DNA of 64,000 bases from positions 3,647,001 through 3,711,000 of the forward strand of contig OZ014421.1 of assembly GCA_963965975.1 (NCBI GenBank). Direction: 5' to 3'. The stretch's first letter is position 1. The number at the start of each line of letters is the position of its first letter. Source of the stretch: Xestospongia bergquistia (taxonomy: Eukaryota > Porifera > Demospongiae > Haplosclerida > Petrosiidae). A model generated the notes under the pieces. It was not told the origin of the DNA. It saw only the letters and a list, made by a program, of their open reading frames with translations, and did no database searches. Position numbers and translations under genes: made by a program. Shown piece by piece: positions 36,358 through 47,530 of the stretch.

Positions 36358-38359
36358 GCCATAAAGTCCTATAGACTGAGCAGTTAACATTATAAACTTC
36401 TCTCAATAGTCTAAACTTTCTAAAGTCTTTAACTTAAAGACTCTAAAGCGTTAACGCAAACTAACTTACTAAACTGTTAATAGCTGTTTATTTAGTTAGT
36501 GCCAAAAAGTCCTTTAGACTGAACAGTTTACTTTATAAAATTGTCTCAAAAGACTAAACCTTCTAATGTCTTTAACTTAAAGACTTTAGAGGGTTAATGC
36601 AAACTAACATACTAAACCGTTAATAACTGTTTATTTAGTTAGTGCCATAATGTCCTTTAGTCTGAGCAGTTTACATTATAAACTTCTCTCAATAGTCTAA
36701 ACCTTCTAAAGTCTTTAACTTAAGGACTTTGGAGCGTTAATGTATACTAACTTATTAAACTGTTAATAGCTGTTTATTTAGTTAGTGCCATGAAGTCCTT
36801 CAGACTGAGCAGTTTACTTTATAAACTTCTCTCAATAGTCTAAACATTCTAAAGTCTTTAACTTAAAGACTTTAGAGCGTTAATGCAAAATAACTTACTA
36901 GACTGTTTGTAGCTGTTTATATAGTTAGTGCCATAAAGTCCTTTAGACTGAGCAGTATACATTACAAACTTCTCTGAATAGTCTGAACTTTCTAAAGTCT
37001 TTAATTTAAAGACTTTAGAACGCTAATGCAAATTAACTTACTAAACTGTTAATAGTTGTTTATTTAGTTAGTGCAATAAAGTCCTTTAGACTGAGCAGTT
37101 TACTTTATAAAATTCTCTCAAAAGTCTAAACCTTCTAAAGCCTTTAACTTAAAGACTTTAGAGCGTTAATGGAAACTATCTTACTAAACTGTTAATAACT
37201 GTTTATTTAGTTAGTGCCATAATGTCCTTTACACTGAGCAGTTTACTTTATAATCTACTCTCAATAGTCTAAACCTTCTAAAGTCTTTAACTTAAAGACT
37301 TTAGAGCGTTAATGCAAACTAACTTACTAAACTGTTAATAGCTGTTTATTTAGTTAGTGCCATAAAGTCCTATAGACTGAGCAGTTAACATTATAAACTT
37401 CTCTCAATAGTCTAAACTTTCTAAAGTCTTTAACTTAAAGACTCTAAAGCGTTAACGCAAACTAACTTACTAAACTGTTAATAGCTGTTTATTTAGTTAG
37501 TGCCAAAAAGTCCTTTAGACTGAACAGTTTACTTTATAAAATTGTCTCAAAAGACTAAACCTTCTAATGCCTTTAACTTAAAGACTTTAGAGGGTTAATG
37601 CAAACTAACATACTAAACCGTTAATAACTGTGTATTTAGTTAGTGCCATAATGTCCTTTAGTCTGAGCAGTTTACATTATAAACTTCTCTCAATAGTCTA
37701 AACCTTCTATAGTCTTTAACTTAAGGACTTTGGAGCGTTAATGTATACTAACTTTTTAAACTGTTAATAGCTGTTTATTTAGTTAGTGCCATAAAGTCCT
37801 TCAGACTGAGCAGTTTACTTTATAAACTTCTCTCAATAGTCTAAACATTCTAAAGTCTTTAACTTAAAGACTTTAGAGCGTTAATGCAAAATAACTTACT
37901 AGACTGTTTGTAGCTGTTTATATAGTTAGTGCCATAAAGTCCTTTAGACTGAGCAGTATACATTACAAACTTCTCTGAATAGTCTGAACTTTCTAAAGTC
38001 TTTAATTTAAAGACTTTAGAACGCTAATGCAAACTAACTTACTAAACTGTTAATAACTGTTTATTTAGTTAGTGCCATAATGTCCTTTACACTGAGCAGT
38101 TTACTTTATAATCTACTCTCAATAGTCTAAACCTTCTAAAGTCTTTAACTTAAAGACTTTAGAGCGTTAATGCAAACTAACTTACTAAACTGTTAATAGC
38201 TGTTTATTTAGTTAGTGCCATAAAGTCCCTTAGACTGAGCAGTTTACTTTATAAACATCTCTCAATCGTCTAAACCTTCTAAAGTCTTTAACTTAAAGAC
38301 TTTAGAGCATTAATGCAAACTACCTTACTAAACTGTTAATAGCTCTTTATTTAGTTAGT
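36358..38359 (+). repeat. 7-monomer (1,001-bp) higher-order repeat, two copies
   Basis: CCTATAGACTGAGCAGTTAA recurs at 36368, 37369 and 38370, steps of exactly 1,001 bp. The next monomers follow in register: GCCAAAAAGTCC at 36501 and 37502, ATAATGTCC with AGTCTGAG at 36644 and 37645, CCTTCAGAC at 36787 and 37788, and TATATAGTT with GCAGTATACATTAC at 36930 and 37931. The sixth monomer (GCAATAAAG, 37073) has no counterpart in the second copy, which instead gains a CCCTTAGAC monomer. A deletion and a register shift therefore balance the length. Confidence 0.8.
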
Positions 38360-39292
38360 GCCATAAAGTCCTATAGACTGAGCAGTTAACATTATAAACC
38401 TCTCTCAATAGTCTAAACCTTCTAAAGTCTTTAACTTAAAGACTCTAAAGCGTTAACGCAAACTAACTTACTAAATTGTTAATAGCTGTTTATTTAGTTA
38501 GTGCCATAAAGTCCTTTAGACTGAGCAGTTTACTTTATAAAATTGTCTCAAAAGACTAAGCCTTCTAATGTCTTTAACTTAAAGACTTTAGAGGGTTAAT
38601 GCAAACTAACATACTAAACTGTTAATAACTGTTTATTTAGTTAGTGCCATAATGTCCTTTAGTCTGAGCAGTTTACATTATAAACTTCTCTCAATAGTCT
38701 AAACCTTCTAAAGTCTTTAACTTAGGGACTTTGGAGCGTTAATGTATACTAACTTATTAAACTGTTAATAGCTGTTTATTTAGTTAGTGCCATAAAGTCC
38801 TTCAGACTGAGCAGTTTACTTTATAAACTTCTCTCAATAGTCTAAACCTTCTAAAGTCTTTAACTTAATGACTTTAGAAAGTTAATGCAAACTAACATAC
38901 CAAACTGTTAATAGCTGTTTATTTAGTTAGTGCCATAAAGTCCTTTAGACTGAGCAGTTTACTTTATAAACTTCTCTCAATAGTCTAAACCTTCTAAAGT
39001 CTTTAACTTAAAGACTTTAGAGCGTTAATGCAAACTAACTTACTATACTGTTAAAAGCTGTTTATTTAGTTAGTGCCATAAAGTCCTCTAGACTGAGCAG
39101 TATACTTTATTAACTTCTCTCAATAGTCTAAACCTTCCAAAGTCTTTAACTTAAAGACTTTAGAGCGTTAATGCAAAATAACTTACTAAACTGTTAATAG
39201 CTGTTTATTTAGTTAGTGCCATAAAGTCCTTTAGACTGAGTAGTTTACTTTATAAACATCTCTCAATAGTCTAAACCATTTAAAGTCTTTAA

Positions 39293-39970
39293 CCCTTCAA
39301 CTGCGTTATTCAATTATTGCTCGTTAGGGGCGTGGTGCGGGATAAAAATTGCTTGAATCAATTATTGTCCCTGTCTTAACATTTCAAGGCGTTTTGTGGT
39401 TTCTATTTATAGTAGAAGTCTAAAAATAACTTTGTGGTTAGCCACGAGGTCCTGTGGGAAGAAGTGAGTAAGCAAGAGAGTTGTAATCTATCGATGCTTG
39501 TACCTTTATCTACGTATAAACGGTAACTATGACTGACTGGTTCGTTAGAATTAGTCTTCCTTTGGCCTATATTCCTCTTTCATAGGCTATTGTTGGTATT
39601 AGATTACTGTTGAAAGAAATGGACTACTAGTATCAGCATAATTAGTAGGAGGTGTTGAAGAAGAGGTGGTACCAGAAGAAGAGAGAGTTGTAGTAACAAT
39701 AACAATATTAGTTTCTTCATCTAAAAAACAATCATCATCTTTTTTTTTCATTTTCATCAATAAAACCATCGAAATCGTCATCGCTAAAAGCGCTATCTAT
39801 TTCTTCCATCAATAGTAACAATGTCTCAGGATCATTTGAGCTTAGAAAACGAGCAATTTCAAAAGAAAAATCGATCCAAAAAAGCGAATCTTTTGGTGCC
39901 TAAAAGAGCCTTCCGCATTTTGCAATGAAATTGGGTGGGGCTCCCTATGGAGCCTTCCGCAAATGAAGGG
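39293..39970. mobile_element. 678-bp piggyBac-type deletion derivative with TTAA target duplication
   Basis: TTAA flanks the element at 39289-39292 and 39971-39974. It begins CCCTTCAACTGCG and ends CGCAAATGAAGGG, an imperfect terminal repeat (11 of 13). Near the left end ATTCAATTATTGCTCG and AATCAATTATTGTCCC repeat one another. Near the right end GAGCCTTCCGCATTTTGCAATGAA is echoed by GAGCCTTCCGCAAATGAA, next to a GGCTCC-CTAT-GGAGCC hairpin. The interior keeps the 5' part of a transposase frame on the minus strand (39599-39809), so this is an internally deleted copy of a full element. It is not a copy of the 22493 MITE, whose ends and subterminal repeats differ. Confidence 0.93.
39599..39809 (-). 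pseudogene. N-terminal remnant of a piggyBac-type transposase
   Basis: From ATG 39807-39809 the minus strand reads MEEIDSAFSDDDFDGFIDEN, an acidic Asp/Glu-rich start typical of piggyBac-type transposases. It then stops at TGA after a run of nine A (39731-39739). One base of slippage in that run would join it to the other frame, which continues with DDDCFLDEE and a Ser/Thr-rich tract to 39599. The frame is also open upstream of the ATG (SNDPETLLLL), so the original start may lie further up. SNDPETLLLLMEEIDSAFSD aligns without gaps with PSDPDLLLRCIEGAESDYSD of the flank pseudogene. No catalytic core is present; the coding sequence downstream is deleted. Confidence 0.65.
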
Positions 39971-42327
39971 TTAACTTAAAGACTTTAGAGCGTTAATGCA
40001 AACTAACTTACTAAACTGCTAATAGCTGTTTATTTAGTTAGTGCCATAAAGTCCTTTAGACTGAGCAGTTTAGTTTATAAACTTCTCTCAATAGTCTAAT
40101 CCTTCTAAAGTCTTTAACTTAAAGACTTTGGAGCGTTAATGCAAACAAACTTCTAAACTGTTAATAGCTGTTTATTTAGTTAGTGCCATAAAGTCCTTTA
40201 GACTGAGTAGTTTACTTTATAAACTTCTCTCAATAGTCTAAACCTTCTAAACTCTTTAACTTAAAGACTTTGTAGCGTTAATGCAAACTAACTTACTAAA
40301 CTGTTAATAGCTGTTTATTTAGTTAGTGCCATAAAGTCCTTTAGACTGAGCAGTTTACTTTATAAATTTCTCTCAATAGTCTAAACCTTCCAAAGTCTTT
40401 AACTTAAAGACTTTAGAGCGTTAATGCAAACTAACTTACTAAACTGTTAATAGCTGTTTATTTAGTTAGTGCCATAAAGTCCATTTGACTTAGTAGTTTA
40501 CTTTATAAACTTCTCTCAATAGTCTAAACCTTCTAAAGCCTTTAACTTAAAGACTTTGGAGCGTTAATGCAAACTAACTTACTAAACTGTTAATAGCTGT
40601 TTATTTAGTTAGTGCCATAAAGTCCTTTAGACTGAGCAGTTTACTTTATAAACTTCTCTCAATAGTCTAAACCTTCTAAAGTCTTTAACTTAAGGACTTT
40701 AAAGTGTTAATGCAAACTAACTTACTAAACTGTTAATAGCTGTTTATTTAGTTAGTGCCATAAAGTCCTTTAGACTGAGCAGTTTACTTTATAAACTTCT
40801 CTCAATAATCTAAACCTTCTAAAGTCTTTAACTTAAAGACTTTGGAGCTTTAATGCAAACTAACTTACTAAACTGTTAATAGCTGTTTATTTAGTTAGTG
40901 CCATAAAGTCCTTTAGACTGAGCAGTTTACTTTATAAACGTCTCTCAACAGTCTAAACCTTCTAAAGTCCTTAACTTAAAGACTTTAGAGCGTTAATGCA
41001 AACTAACTTACTAAACTGTTTATAGCTGTTTATATAGTTAGTGCCATAAAGTCATTTAGACTGAGAAGTTTACTTTACAAATTTCTCTGAATAGTCTAAA
41101 CTTTCTAAAGTCTTTAATTTAACGACTTTAGAACGTTAATGCAAACTAACTTACTAAACTGTTAATAGATGTTCATTTAGTTAATTCCATAAAGTCCTTT
41201 AGACTGAGCAGTTTACTTTATAAAATTGTCTCAAAAGATTAAACCTTCTAAAGTCTTTAACTTAAAGACTTTAGAGCGTTAATGCAAACTAACATACTAA
41301 ACTGTTAATAACTGTTTATTTAGTTAGTGCCATAATGTCCTTTAGTCTGAGCAGTTTACATTGTAAACTTCTCTCAATAGTCTAAACCTTCTAAAGTCTT
41401 TAACTTAAGGACTTTGGAGCGTTAATGTATACTAACTTATTAAACTGTTAATAGCTGTTTATTTAGTTAGTGCCATAAAGTCCTTTAGACTGAGCATTTT
41501 ACTTTATAAACTCCTCTCAATAGTCTAAACCTTCTAAAGTCTTTAACTTAAAGACTTTAGAAAGTTAATGCAAACTAACATACCAAACTGTTAATAGCTG
41601 TTTATTTAGTTAGTGCCATAAAGTCCAGTAGACTGAGCAGTTTACTTTATAAACTTCTCTCAATAGTCTAAACCTTCTAAAGTCTTTAACTTAAAGAGTT
41701 TAGACGATATGCAAACTAACTTACTAAACTGTTAATAGCTGTTTATTTAGTTAGTGCCATAAAGTCCTTTAGACTGAGCAGTATACTTTATTAACTTCTC
41801 TCAATAGTCTAAACCTTCCAAAGTCTTTAACTTAAAGACTGTAGAGCGTTAATGCAAACTAACTTACTAAACTGTTAATAGCTGTTTATTTAGTTAGTGC
41901 CATAAAGTCCTTTAGACTGAGTAGTTTACTTTATAAACATCTCTCAATAGTTTAAACCATTCAAAGTTTTTAACTTAAAGACTTTAGAGCGTTAATGCAA
42001 ACTAACTTACTAAACTGTTAATAGCTGTTTATTTAGTTACTACCATAAACTCCATTAGACTTAGTAGTTTACTTTATAAACTTCTCTCAATAGTCTAAAC
42101 CTTCTAAAGCCTTTAACTTAAAGACTTTAAAGTGTTAATGCAAACTAACTTACTAAACTGTTAATAGCTGTTTATTTAGTTAGTGCCATAAAGTCCTTTA
42201 GACTGAGCAGTTTACTTTATAAACTTCTCTCAATAGTCTAAACATTCTAAAGTCTTTAACTTAAAGACTTTAGAGCGTTAATGCAAACTAACTTACTAAA
42301 CTGTTAATAGCTGTTTATTTAGTTAGT

Positions 42328-44615
42328 GCCATAAAGTCCTTTAGACTGAGCAGTTTCCTTTACAAACGACTCTCAATAGTCTAAACCTTCTAATGTCCTT
42401 AACTTAAAGACTTTAGAGCGTTAATGCAAACTAACTTACTAAGCTGTTTATAGCTGTTTATATAGTTAGTGCCATAAAGTCCTTTAGACTGAGAAGTTTA
42501 CATTTCAAAATTCTCTGAATAGTCTAAACTTTCTAAAGTCTTTAATTTAAAGACTTTAGAACGTTAATGCAAACTAACTTACTAAACTGTTAATAGCTGT
42601 TTATTTAGTTAGTGCCATAAAGTCCTTTAGACTGAGCAGTTTACTTTATAAAATTGTATCAAAAGACTAAACCTTCTAAAGTCTTTAACTTAAAGACTTT
42701 AGAGCGTTAATGCAAACTAACATACTAAACTGTTAATAACTGTTTATTTAGTTAGTGCCATAATGTCCTTTAGTCTGAGCAGTTTACATTATAAAATTCT
42801 CTCAATAGTCTAACCCTTCTAAAGTCTTTAACTTAAGGACTTTGGAGCGTTAATGTATACTAACTTATTAAACTGTTAATAGCTGTTTATTTAGTTAGTG
42901 CCATAAAGTCCTTTAGACTGAGCAGTTTACTTTATAAACTCCTCTCAATAGTCTAAACCTTCTAAAGTCTTTAACTTAAAGACTTTAGAGCGTTAATGCA
43001 AACTAACTTACTAAACCGTTAATAGCTGTTTATTTAGTTAGTGCCATAAAGTCCTTTAGACTGAGCAGTATACTTTATTAACTTCTCTTAATAGTCTAAA
43101 ACTTCCAAAGTCTTTAACTTAAAGACTGTTGAGCGCTAATGCAAACTAACTTACTAAACTGTTAATAGCTGTTTATTTATTTAGTGCCATAAAGTCCTTT
43201 AGACTGAGTAGTTTACTTTATAAACATCTTTCAATAGTCTAAACCATTTAAAGTCTTTAACTTAAAGACTTTAGAGCGTTAATGCAAACTAACTTACTAA
43301 ACTGTTAATAGCTGTTTATTTAGTTAGTGCCATAAAGTCCTTCAGACTGAGCAGTTTACTTTATAAACTTCTCTCAATAGTCTAAACCTTCTAAAGTCTT
43401 TAACTTAAAGACCTTAGAGCGTTAATGCTAACTAACTTACTAAACTGTTAATAGCTGTTTATTTAGTTAGTGCCATAAAGTCCTTTAGACTGAGCAGTTT
43501 CCTTTACAAACGACTCTCAATAGTCTAAACCTTCTAATGTCCTTAACTTAAAGACTTTAGAGCGTTAATGCAAACTAACTTACTAAGCTGTTTATAGCTG
43601 TTTATATAGTTAGTGCCATAAAGTCCTTTAGACTGAGAAGTTTACATTTCAAAATTCTCTGAATAGTCTAAACTTTCTAAAGTCTTTAATTTAAAGACTT
43701 TAGAACGTTAATGCAAACTAACTTACTAAACTGTTAATAGCTGTTTATTTAGTTAGTGCCATAAAGTCCTTTAGACTGAGCAGTTTACTTTATAAAATTG
43801 TATCAAAAGACTAAACCTTCTAAAGTCTTTAACTTAAAGACTTTAGAGCGTTAATGCAAACTAACATACTAAACTGTTAATAACTGTTTATTTAGTTAGT
43901 GCCATAATGTCCTTTAGTCTGAGCAGTTTACATTATAAAATTCTCTCAATAGTCTAACCCTTCTAAAGTCTTTAACTTAAGGACTTTGGAGCGTTAATGT
44001 ATACTAACTTATTAAACTGTTAATAGCTGTTTATTTAGTTAGTGCCATAAAGTCCTTTAGACTGAGCAGTTTACTTTATAAACTCCTCTCAATAGTCTAA
44101 ACCTTCTAAAGTCTTTAACTTAAAGACTTTAGAGCGTTAATGCAAACTAACTTACTAAACCGTTAATAGCTGTTTATTTAGTTAGTGCCATAAAGTCCTT
44201 TAGACTGAGCAGTATACTTTATTAACTTCTCTTAATAGTCTAAAACTTCCAAAGTCTTTAACTTAAAGACTGTTGAGCGCTAATGCAAACTAACTTACTA
44301 AACTGTTAATAGCTGTTTATTTATTTAGTGCCATAAAGTCCTTTAGACTGAGTAGTTTACTTTATAAACATCTTTCAATAGTCTAAACCATTTAAAGTCT
44401 TTAACTTAAAGACTTTAGAGCGTTAATGCAAACTAACTTACTAAACTGTTAATAGCTGTTTATTTAGTTAGTGCCATAAAGTCCTTCAGACTGAGCAGTT
44501 TACTTTATAAACTTCTCTCAATAGTCTAAACCTTCTAAAGTCTTTAACTTAAAGACCTTAGAGCGTTAATGCTAACTAACTTACTAAACTGTTAATAGCT
44601 GTTTATTTAGTTAGT
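42328..44615 (+). repeat. 8-monomer (1,144-bp) higher-order repeat, two tandem copies
   Basis: 42328-43471 and 43472-44615 are near-identical copies of eight different monomers. Rare variants repeat at exactly 1,144 bp: CAGTTTCCTTTACAAACGAC (first monomer), TATATAGTTAG with GAGAAGTTTACATTTCAAAA, TTGTATCAAAAGACTAAACC, TCTAACCCTTC, GCAGTATACTTTATTAACTT with CTGTTGAGCGCTAATGC, and GACCTTAGAGCGTTAATGCT. I saw no differences when spot-checking these markers, so this is probably the youngest duplication in the window. Confidence 0.9.
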
Positions 44616-47051
44616 GCCATAAAGTCCTTTAGACTGAGCAGTATACTTTATTAACTTCTCTCAATAGTCTAAACCTTCCAAAGTCTTTAACTTAAAGACT
44701 GTAGAGCGTTAATGCAAACTAACTTACTAAACTGTTAATATCTGTTTATTTAGTTAGTGCCATAAAGTCCTTTAGACTGAGTAGTTTACTTTATAAACAT
44801 CTCTCAATAGTCTAACCCATTTAAAGTCTTTAACTTAAAGACTTTAGAGCGTTAATGCAAACTAACTTACTAAACTGTTAATAGCTGTTTATTTAGTTAG
44901 TGCCATAAAGTCCTTTAGACTGAGCAGTTTACTTTATAAACTTCTCTCAATAGTCTAAACCTTCAAAAGTCTTTAACTTAAAGACTTTAGAGCGTTAATG
45001 CAAACTAACTTACTAAACTGTTAATAGCTGTTTATTTAGTTAGTGCCATAAAGTCCTTTAGACTGAGCAGTATACTTTATAAACTTCTCTCAATAGTCTA
45101 AACCTTCCAAAGTCTTTAACTTAAAGACTTTAGAGCGTTAATGCAAACTAACTTACTAAACTGTTAATAGCTGTTTATTTAGTTAGTGCCATAAAGTCCT
45201 TTAGACTGAGTAGTTTACTTTATAAACATCTCTCAATAGTCTAAACCATTTAAAGTCTTTAACTTAAAGACTTTAGAGCGTTAATGCAAACTAACTTACT
45301 AAACTGTTAATAGCTGTTTATTTAGATAGTGCCATAAAGTCCTTCAGACTGAGCAGTTTACTTTATAAACTTCTCTCAATAGTCTAAACCTTCTAAAGTC
45401 TTTAACTTAAAGACTTTAGAGCGTTAATGCTAACTAACTTACTAAACTGTTAATAGCTGTTTATTTAGTTAGTGCCATAAAGTACTTTAGACTGAGTAGT
45501 TTACTTTATAAACTTCTATCAATAGTCTAAACCATTTAAAGTCCTTAATTTAAAGACTTTAGAGCGTTAATGCAAACTAACTTACTAAACTGCTAATAGC
45601 TCTTTATTTACTTAGTGCCATAAAGTTCTTTAGACTGAGCAGTTTACTTTATAAACTTCTCTCAATAGTCTAAACCTTCTAAAGTCTTTAACTTAAAGAT
45701 TTTGGAGCGTTATTGCAAAAAAAACTTACTAAACTGTTAATAGCTGTTTATTTAGTTAGTGCCATAAAGTCCTTTAGACTGAGTAGTTTACTTTATAAAC
45801 TTCTCTCAATAGTCGAAACCTTCTAACTTCTTTAACTTAAAGACTTTGTAGCGTTAATGCAAACTAACTTACTAAACTGTTAATAGCTCTTTATTTAGTT
45901 AGTGCCATAAAGTCCTTCAGACTGAGCAGTTTACTTTATAAACTTCTCTCAATAGTCTAAACCTTCTAAAGTCTTTAACTTAAAGAATTTAGAGCGTTAA
46001 TGCAAACTAACTTACTAAACTGTTAATAGCTGTTTATTTAGTTAGTGCCATAAAGTCCTTTAGACTGAGCAGTTTACTTTATAAACTTCTCTCAATAGTC
46101 TAAACCTTCTAAAGCCTTTAACTTAAAGACTTTGGAGCGTTAATGCAAACTAACTTACAAAAGTCTTAATAGCTGTTTACTTATTTAATTAGTGGCCTAA
46201 AGTCCTTAAGACTGAACAGTTTACTTTATAACTTCTCTCAAATAGTCTAAACCTTCTAAAGTCTTTAACTTAAAGACTTTGGAGCGTTAATGCAAACTAA
46301 CTTACTAAACTGTTAATAGCTGTTAATTTAGTTAGTGCCATAAAGTCCTTTAGACTGAGTAGTTTACTTTAGAAACTTCTCTCAATAGTCTAAACCTTCT
46401 AAAGTCTTTAACTTAATGACTTTGGAGCGTTAACGCAAACTAACTTACTAAACTGTTAATAGCTGTTTATTTAGTTAGTGCCATAAAGTCCTTTAGACTG
46501 AGCAGTTAACATTATAAACTTCTCTCAATAGTCTAAACCTTCTAAAGTCTTTAACGTAAAGACTTTAAAGCGTTAATGCAAACTAACTTACTAAACTGGT
46601 AATAGCTGTTTACTTAGTTAGTGCCATAAAGTCCTTTAGATTTAGTAATTTACTTTATAAACTTCTCTCAATAGTCTAAACCTTCTAAAGTCTTTAACAT
46701 AAAGACTTTGGGGCGTTAATGTAAACTAACTTATTAAACTGTTAATAGCTGTTTATTTAGTTAGTGCCATAAAGTCCTTTAGACTGAGCAGTTTACTTTA
46801 TAAACTTCTCTCAATAGTCTAAACATTCTGAATTCGTTAACTTAAAGACTTGAGAAAGTTAACGCAAACTAACATACCAAACTCTTAATAGCTGTTTATT
46901 TAGTTAGTGCCATAAAGTCCTTTAGACTGAGCAGTTTACTTTATAAACTTCTCTCAATAGTCTAAACCATCTAAAGTCTTTACCTTAAAGACTTTAGAGC
47001 GTTAATGCAGACTAACTTACTAAACTGTTAATAGCTGTTTATTTAGTTAGT

Positions 47052-47530
47052 GGCATAAAGTCCTTTAGACTGAACAGTTTACTCTATAAACTTAGACCTT
47101 TAAGGCAAACTAACTTACTAAACTGTTAAAGCTGTTTATTTAGTTAGTGCGATAAAGTCATTTAGACTGAGCAGTTTACTTTATAAACTTCTCTCAATAT
47201 TCTAAACCTTCTAAAGTCCTTAACTTAAAGACTTTAAAGTGTTAATGCAAACTAACTTACTAAACTGTTAATAGCTGTTTATTTATTTAGTGCCATAAAG
47301 TCCTTTAGACTTAGTAATTTTTTATAAACTTCTCTCCATAGTGTAAACCTTCTAAAGTCTTTAACTTAAAGACTTTGGAGTGTTAATGTAATCTAACTTA
47401 TTAAACTGTTAATAGCTGTTTCTTTAGTTAGTGCCATAAAGTCCTTTAGACTGAACAGTTTACTCTATAAACTTAGAGCGTTAAGGCAAACTAACTTACA
47501 AAAATGTTAACAGCTGTTTATTTAGTTAGT
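47052..47530 (+). repeat. Pair of shortened (about 98-bp) monomers, first set
   Basis: Monomers starting at 47052 (97 bp) and 47433 (98 bp) jump from CTCTATAAACTTAGA to the GCGTTAAGG region. They omit about 45 bp that include most of the palindrome. Both carry GAACAGTTTACTCTATAAAC and TTAAGGCAAAC. Normal monomers separate the two. The same arrangement is repeated at 51.1-51.6 kb. Confidence 0.88.

Larger units (their letters stand above)
23147..39292 (+). repeat. Main 143-bp satellite array, segment 2
   Basis: About 113 forward monomers, continuing the phase broken by the MITE on the left. Local monomer types include GCAAACTACAGTACTAAAC, AGTCTAGACCTTC, GCAGACAAACTTAC with GACATTTTAGAGC (a 2-bp insertion), and ACTGCTCTTACTCCTCTAAA. 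These recur in blocks and are rare or absent in segment 1, so the array is compartmentalised by local amplification. From about 36 kb a new set begins: TATATAGTTAG, CATTACAAACTTCTCTGAAT, ATAATGTCCTTTAGTCTGAG and TGTCTCAAAAGACTAA. Confidence 0.97.

Noticed and set aside
22493..39970. The two TTAA elements being copies of one MITE family
   Set aside because: Their terminal repeats (CCCTTTAC and CCCTTCAACTGCG), subterminal repeats and interiors differ; they share only the superfamily hallmarks.
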